Part shown: positions 4,940 through 6,630 of the stretch, piece after piece | Layout of the letters: each line of letters opens with the position of its first letter | How positions within the stretch are numbered: position 1 is the first letter of the stretch | Assembly (NCBI GenBank): GCA_003519485.1 | Contig: DOWQ01000524.1 | Coordinates: forward strand, 1-6,630 | Direction: 5' to 3' | Source: Streptomyces sp. | GTDB taxonomy: Bacteria > Actinomycetota > Actinomycetes > Streptomycetales > Streptomycetaceae | Length of the DNA: 6,630 bases | Notes under the pieces: generated by a model | What the model was told of the DNA's origin: nothing | The model's database searches: none | The model's input: only the letters and a program-made list of their open reading frames with translations | Position numbers and translations under genes: made by a program

Positions 4940-5009
4940 AACGCTTGCCGGTCCGCTGGCGAAGATGGTGAGGGGTGCGCCGTCTGCTCGCGGGTATCAC
5001 TCAAGTGGG

Positions 5010-5031
5010 TGGCAGAGACGCGGTTCTGCCA
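5010..5031 (+). promoter_or_regulatory. 7-bp inverted repeat TGGCAGA-N8-TCTGCCA
   Basis: TGGCAGA (5010-5016) and TCTGCCA (5025-5031) are perfect reverse complements with an 8-nt spacer. The repeat lies between the PH-domain gene and the 61/251-aa pair, about 60 bp before the pair. It may be an operator or an end-of-transcript hairpin; its position does not decide which. Confidence 0.4.
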
Positions 5032-5061
5032 ACTGACGGTGTCTGTATGGGCCAGCATGCT

Positions 5062-5079
5062 TGACTGTCGAGACAGCCA
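5062..5079. promoter_or_regulatory. Palindromic candidate operator before the 61/251-aa pair
   Basis: CTGTC (5065-5069) and GACAG (5072-5076) are perfect reverse complements around GA. The symmetry extends outward with TG at 5062-5063 and CA at 5078-5079, giving 7 of 9 matched positions per half. A -35-like TTGACT starts at 5061, but no -10 fits before the ribosome site at 5081. The compact 18-bp form recalls operators of GntR-type or small dimeric repressors, but no regulator is assigned. It sits 14 bp before the ATG. Confidence 0.45.
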
Positions 5080-5092
5080 TAAGGGGGTAGTG

Positions 5093-5278
5093 ATGACAAC
5101 CGTTGTGGAGCAAACACCAGAGGAGTTACGCGCGTGGCGTGCGCGACTTCTCGCGGAAGTCCGTATGACCGAGGACGAGTTGGCCGAACGGGCTGAGAAT
5201 TATCAGCTGACCGCCGAGGAGTCGGCGGTGTGGAACACCCTTCAAGGCATCGAGTATCTGTCGGGTGCCGGTGACTGA
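5093..5278 (+). CDS. Small acidic protein, 61 aa, first gene of a coupled pair
   Basis: The ATG at 5093 has the strong ribosome site AAGGGGG (5081-5087), 5 nt upstream. The protein is acidic, with 11 Glu, 2 Asp, 5 Arg and no Lys, for a net charge near -8. It looks wholly helical: an Arg/Glu helix, PEELRAWRARLLAEV (9-23), then MTEDELAERAENYQLTAEES (25-44), ending VWNTLQGIEYLSGAGD. The pattern EL-x-ERA-x-x-Y-x-L-T-x-E-E is familiar to me from short uncharacterised actinobacterial proteins encoded directly before a larger partner. There is no Cys or transmembrane segment. The stop overlaps the start region of the 251-aa gene by up to 14 bp, so the two are translationally coupled and probably act together. 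An antitoxin-like or chaperone-like role for the partner is possible but not shown. Confidence 0.83.
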   Translation: MTTVVEQTPEELRAWRARLLAEVRMTEDELAERAENYQLTAEESAVWNTLQGIEYLSGAGD

Positions 5279-6020
5279 ACAAGGGCCGGATACGAGACTC
5301 CGCAGCCTCGCTGAAGGCTTCGCGGAGGAATTGACGGAAACGGTGCGGGGCGTCCTGCCGGGCGCCCCGCGTTTCCATGCCTTCCTGTCGAAGACCCGTT
5401 TCTGGGTGACCCCGGTCGACGATGCCCGCAAGCAGCGGCCCGTAGTTCTGACGATCAATGGTGATCCCCGGCTCGACCTGGAGGTGAGCTTCTACTGTCA
5501 CTGGAACACCAACCGGGCCTTCCTCGCCGTCGACCAGTCCCATGTCAAGCTCTACTACCACGGCCGCGGAGCACAGCGCGTCCCGTTGTTGCGGTACGAG
5601 TACGAGCGGGGCTGGACCGACCCGCCCGGAGCCCATGTTCACGTGCACGCACACCGTGACGAGCTCGCTTATCTGCTGCGCCTCGCCGAGCGAGGCCAGC
5701 CACAGGAGCGAATGGCCAAGGACAGGCTGCCGCAACTGTCCGAAATCCATTTCCCTGTCGGCGGTCACCGCTTCCGGCCGTGCTTCGAGGACGTCCTTCT
5801 AATGATCATCAGAGAGTTCGCCGTCGACAAGGAGCCCGAGTGGCGGGATGTCATCGACCGCGCCATCCAGCGCTGGCGGACGAAACAGCTCTGCGCAGCG
5901 GTGCAGGATGTCCCCGAGGTTGCTGCCGACAAGCTGCGGAAACTCGGTTGGACCGTGGAGCCCCCGCCGGGAATCGTGCCTCGCCCGAGGACCGGCATCC
6001 CGAAACTTTTCCTTCCGTAG
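5265..6020 (+). CDS. Hypothetical protein with HVHVHAH motif, 251 aa, second gene of a coupled pair
   Basis: Two in-frame GTG codons, 5265 and 5271, overlap the end of the 61-aa gene. The first is used here, but the second is equally possible (249 aa), and neither has a strong ribosome site, which fits coupling. The visible order is an N-terminal helix region (1-35), FHAFLSKTRFWVTPVDD (37-53), a beta-rich part with VVLTINGDPRLDLEVSFYCH (60-79) and RAFLAVDQSHVKLYY (84-98), then PLLRYEYERG (107-116) and HVHVHAHRDEL (124-134). Next come IHFPVGGHRFRPCFEDVLL (161-179), a helical tail and a Pro-rich end. The histidine cluster and the HFPVGG-x-RFRP block look like conserved functional elements, perhaps a metal or nucleotide site. 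No named family is recognised and no catalytic role is assigned. The gene ends just before the WD40-like remnant at 6021-6194. Confidence 0.85.
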   Translation: MPVTEQGPDTRLRSLAEGFAEELTETVRGVLPGAPRFHAFLSKTRFWVTPVDDARKQRPVVLTINGDPRLDLEVSFYCHWNTNRAFLAVDQSHVKLYYHGRGAQRVPLLRYEYERGWTDPPGAHVHVHAHRDELAYLLRLAERGQPQERMAKDRLPQLSEIHFPVGGHRFRPCFEDVLLMIIREFAVDKEPEWRDVIDRAIQRWRTKQLCAAVQDVPEVAADKLRKLGWTVEPPPGIVPRPRTGIPKLFLP

Positions 6021-6194
6021 TCCGCACGCCGCCGTGTACGGGCCCGCGCTGACTGGGCGGAGTGGTTGACGACGCGCGACACACGGATGGTCGCCGTCAC
6101 CGGGAGCACGGACGAGACGGTGCGGCTGTGGAACGTCGCCAGGTGCCGCCCCCCGCGGCGCGTGGCCACGGCTGGGGGCTGTAGGGCGCGGTAG
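6021..6194 (+). pseudogene. Stranded WD40-repeat fragment
   Basis: In the same frame as the 251-aa gene, directly after its TAG, the translation runs without a stop to a TAG at 6192-6194. It contains VAVTGSTDETVRLWNV (encoded by about 6090-6137), which matches the end of a WD40 repeat, where TGS-x-D-x-TVRLWDV is the consensus for the last two strands. Only one such unit is present and the rest is low-complexity Arg/Pro/Ala. An ATG at 6087 has no ribosome site. A real WD40 propeller needs about seven repeats, so this is most likely the decayed remnant of a WD40 gene left after deletion or recombination. A chance match is less likely given the length of the motif. Confidence 0.55.
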
Positions 6195-6236
6195 GAGCGG
6201 ACGACCCCGCCCGAACCCGGGACAGTTTCCCCTGCC

Positions 6237-6267
6237 GGGGGCGCCCGGGGACGGCCCCGGCTCCCCC
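6237..6267 (-). terminator. GC-rich terminator-like hairpin after the phosphodiester glycosidase gene
   Basis: CCGGGG (6245-6250) and CCCCGG (6255-6260) form a perfect stem around ACGG. Beyond a small internal loop, GGGGG (6237-6241) pairs with CCCCC (6263-6267). It lies 15 bp past the glycosidase stop, reading on the minus strand. A smaller stem, CCGGC/GCCGG, at 6266-6280 is even closer to the stop. No T-run is present, as is usual for high-GC actinobacteria. Confidence 0.55.
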
Positions 6268-6282
6268 GGCCGTACGCCGGCG

Positions 6283-6630
6283 TCAGCGCTTCAGCAGCAG
6301 CGCGTCGCCCACCGGGCGTTCGCCGGTCGCGTCCGACGGCATGGTGATCAGCTCGCCGTTGAGGGCCATGGCGGAGGAGCCGCCGCCGTCGAGGTTCATG
6401 GCGTCCACCGCGCCGAGCGACTTCATCAGCCGCGCCGCTTCGTTCAGGCCCAGGCCGTCGCTGTAGCCGGGCTGGCGGCCGGCCGAGGTGACGAGCAGGA
6501 GGCGGCCCCGGGCGTCGACGCCCAGCAGGGTGCGCGGGTTGCGCTTGAGCCCCCAGGCGTGGGCGAAGGACGGGTCGCCGGGGTGGTCGATGCCGTCCGC
6601 GCCGTAGTCCACGGCCACCTCGCCGTCGCG
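6283..6630 (-). CDS. Phosphodiester glycosidase family protein (NAGPA-like), C-terminal part, partial
   Basis: The frame is open from the window edge (6630) to the stop at 6283-6285, giving 115 residues of the C-terminus. The diagnostic block is MNLDGGGSSAM (78-88 of the visible part), preceded by LLLVTSAGRQPGYSDGLGL (44-62) with a Gly-Tyr-Ser-Asp motif. Helix EAARLMKSLGA leads into the DGGGSS loop, and the protein ends GERPVGDALLLKR. From family knowledge this is the phosphodiester glycosidase domain (NAGPA/DUF2233), named for the mammalian enzyme that uncovers mannose-6-phosphate by removing N-acetylglucosamine. Bacterial members are often secreted or cell-wall associated and may act on exopolysaccharide or teichoic-acid linkages. 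A signal peptide would lie outside the window, and the GTG at 6618 is internal, not the start. It is convergent with the 61/251-aa pair. Confidence 0.92.
   Translation of the reverse strand, partial: RDGEVAVDYGADGIDHPGDPSFAHAWGLKRNPRTLLGVDARGRLLLVTSAGRQPGYSDGLGLNEAARLMKSLGAVDAMNLDGGGSSAMALNGELITMPSDATGERPVGDALLLKR

Noticed and set aside
3781..5058. 425-aa minus-strand frame across the divergent region and the PH gene
   Set aside because: It covers the regulator N-terminus, the control region and the PH gene antisense, with Arg/Pro-rich composition and no recognisable domain.
5061..5066. TTGACT as a -35 box for the 61/251-aa pair
   Set aside because: The matching -10 would fall inside the ribosome binding site, and no -10-like hexamer is there.
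5001..5768. 255-aa minus-strand frame antisense to the 61/251-aa pair
   Set aside because: It is antisense to two well-supported coupled genes and has no motif or ribosome support.

Overview
This is a high-GC window whose codon usage, GTG starts and protein families point to Streptomyces or a close actinobacterial relative. The best anchors are an Arg/Asp-rich DEAD-box RNA helicase tail ending in KPRWKRNG, a tRNA-Lys(TTT), a bacterial PH plus SHOCT protein and a phosphodiester glycosidase. This is judged from sequence alone, with no database search.

Layout. (1) 1-387, plus: C-terminal tail of the helicase, cut by the window edge. (2) 388-803: non-coding apart from tRNA-Lys at 553-625. It holds three tandem 8-mers, a small hairpin after the helicase, a perfect 12-bp hairpin after the tRNA, and a long imperfect hairpin between the tRNA and the convergent genes. 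(3) 804-4010, minus: a cassette of one regulator and five small genes. Reading along the minus strand these are an XRE-type helix-turn-helix regulator with a long probable helical-repeat C-terminus (405 aa), then three genes of 138, 60 and 74 aa joined by GTGA start/stop overlaps, then a 146-aa glycine-rich-domain-like protein, then a 121-aa unknown. The 175-bp leader between the regulator and the small genes has a perfect 8-9-8 inverted repeat, a likely operator. (4) 4011-4326: a divergent control region of about 316 bp with no gene, with candidate promoters and the palindrome TTCCGTACGGAA. (5) 4327-4890, plus: PH plus SHOCT protein. (6) 5093-6020, plus: an overlapping pair, a 61-aa acidic protein and a 251-aa protein with an HVHVHAH motif, with a palindrome just before it. 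(7) 6021-6282: a stretch encoding what looks like one stranded WD40 repeat, and a GC-rich terminator-like hairpin. (8) 6283-6630, minus: C-terminal part of a phosphodiester glycosidase (NAGPA-like), cut by the window edge.

How it fits together. The helicase, tRNA-Lys and glycosidase look like ordinary chromosomal genes. What lies between them looks accessory. The regulator and its five small partners are probably one regulated unit, and the 61/251-aa pair is a second, translationally coupled unit of unknown role whose architecture recalls two-component modules such as toxin-antitoxin pairs. No integrase, transposase, CRISPR array or direct repeat of the tRNA 3' end was found, so a mobile origin is not shown.
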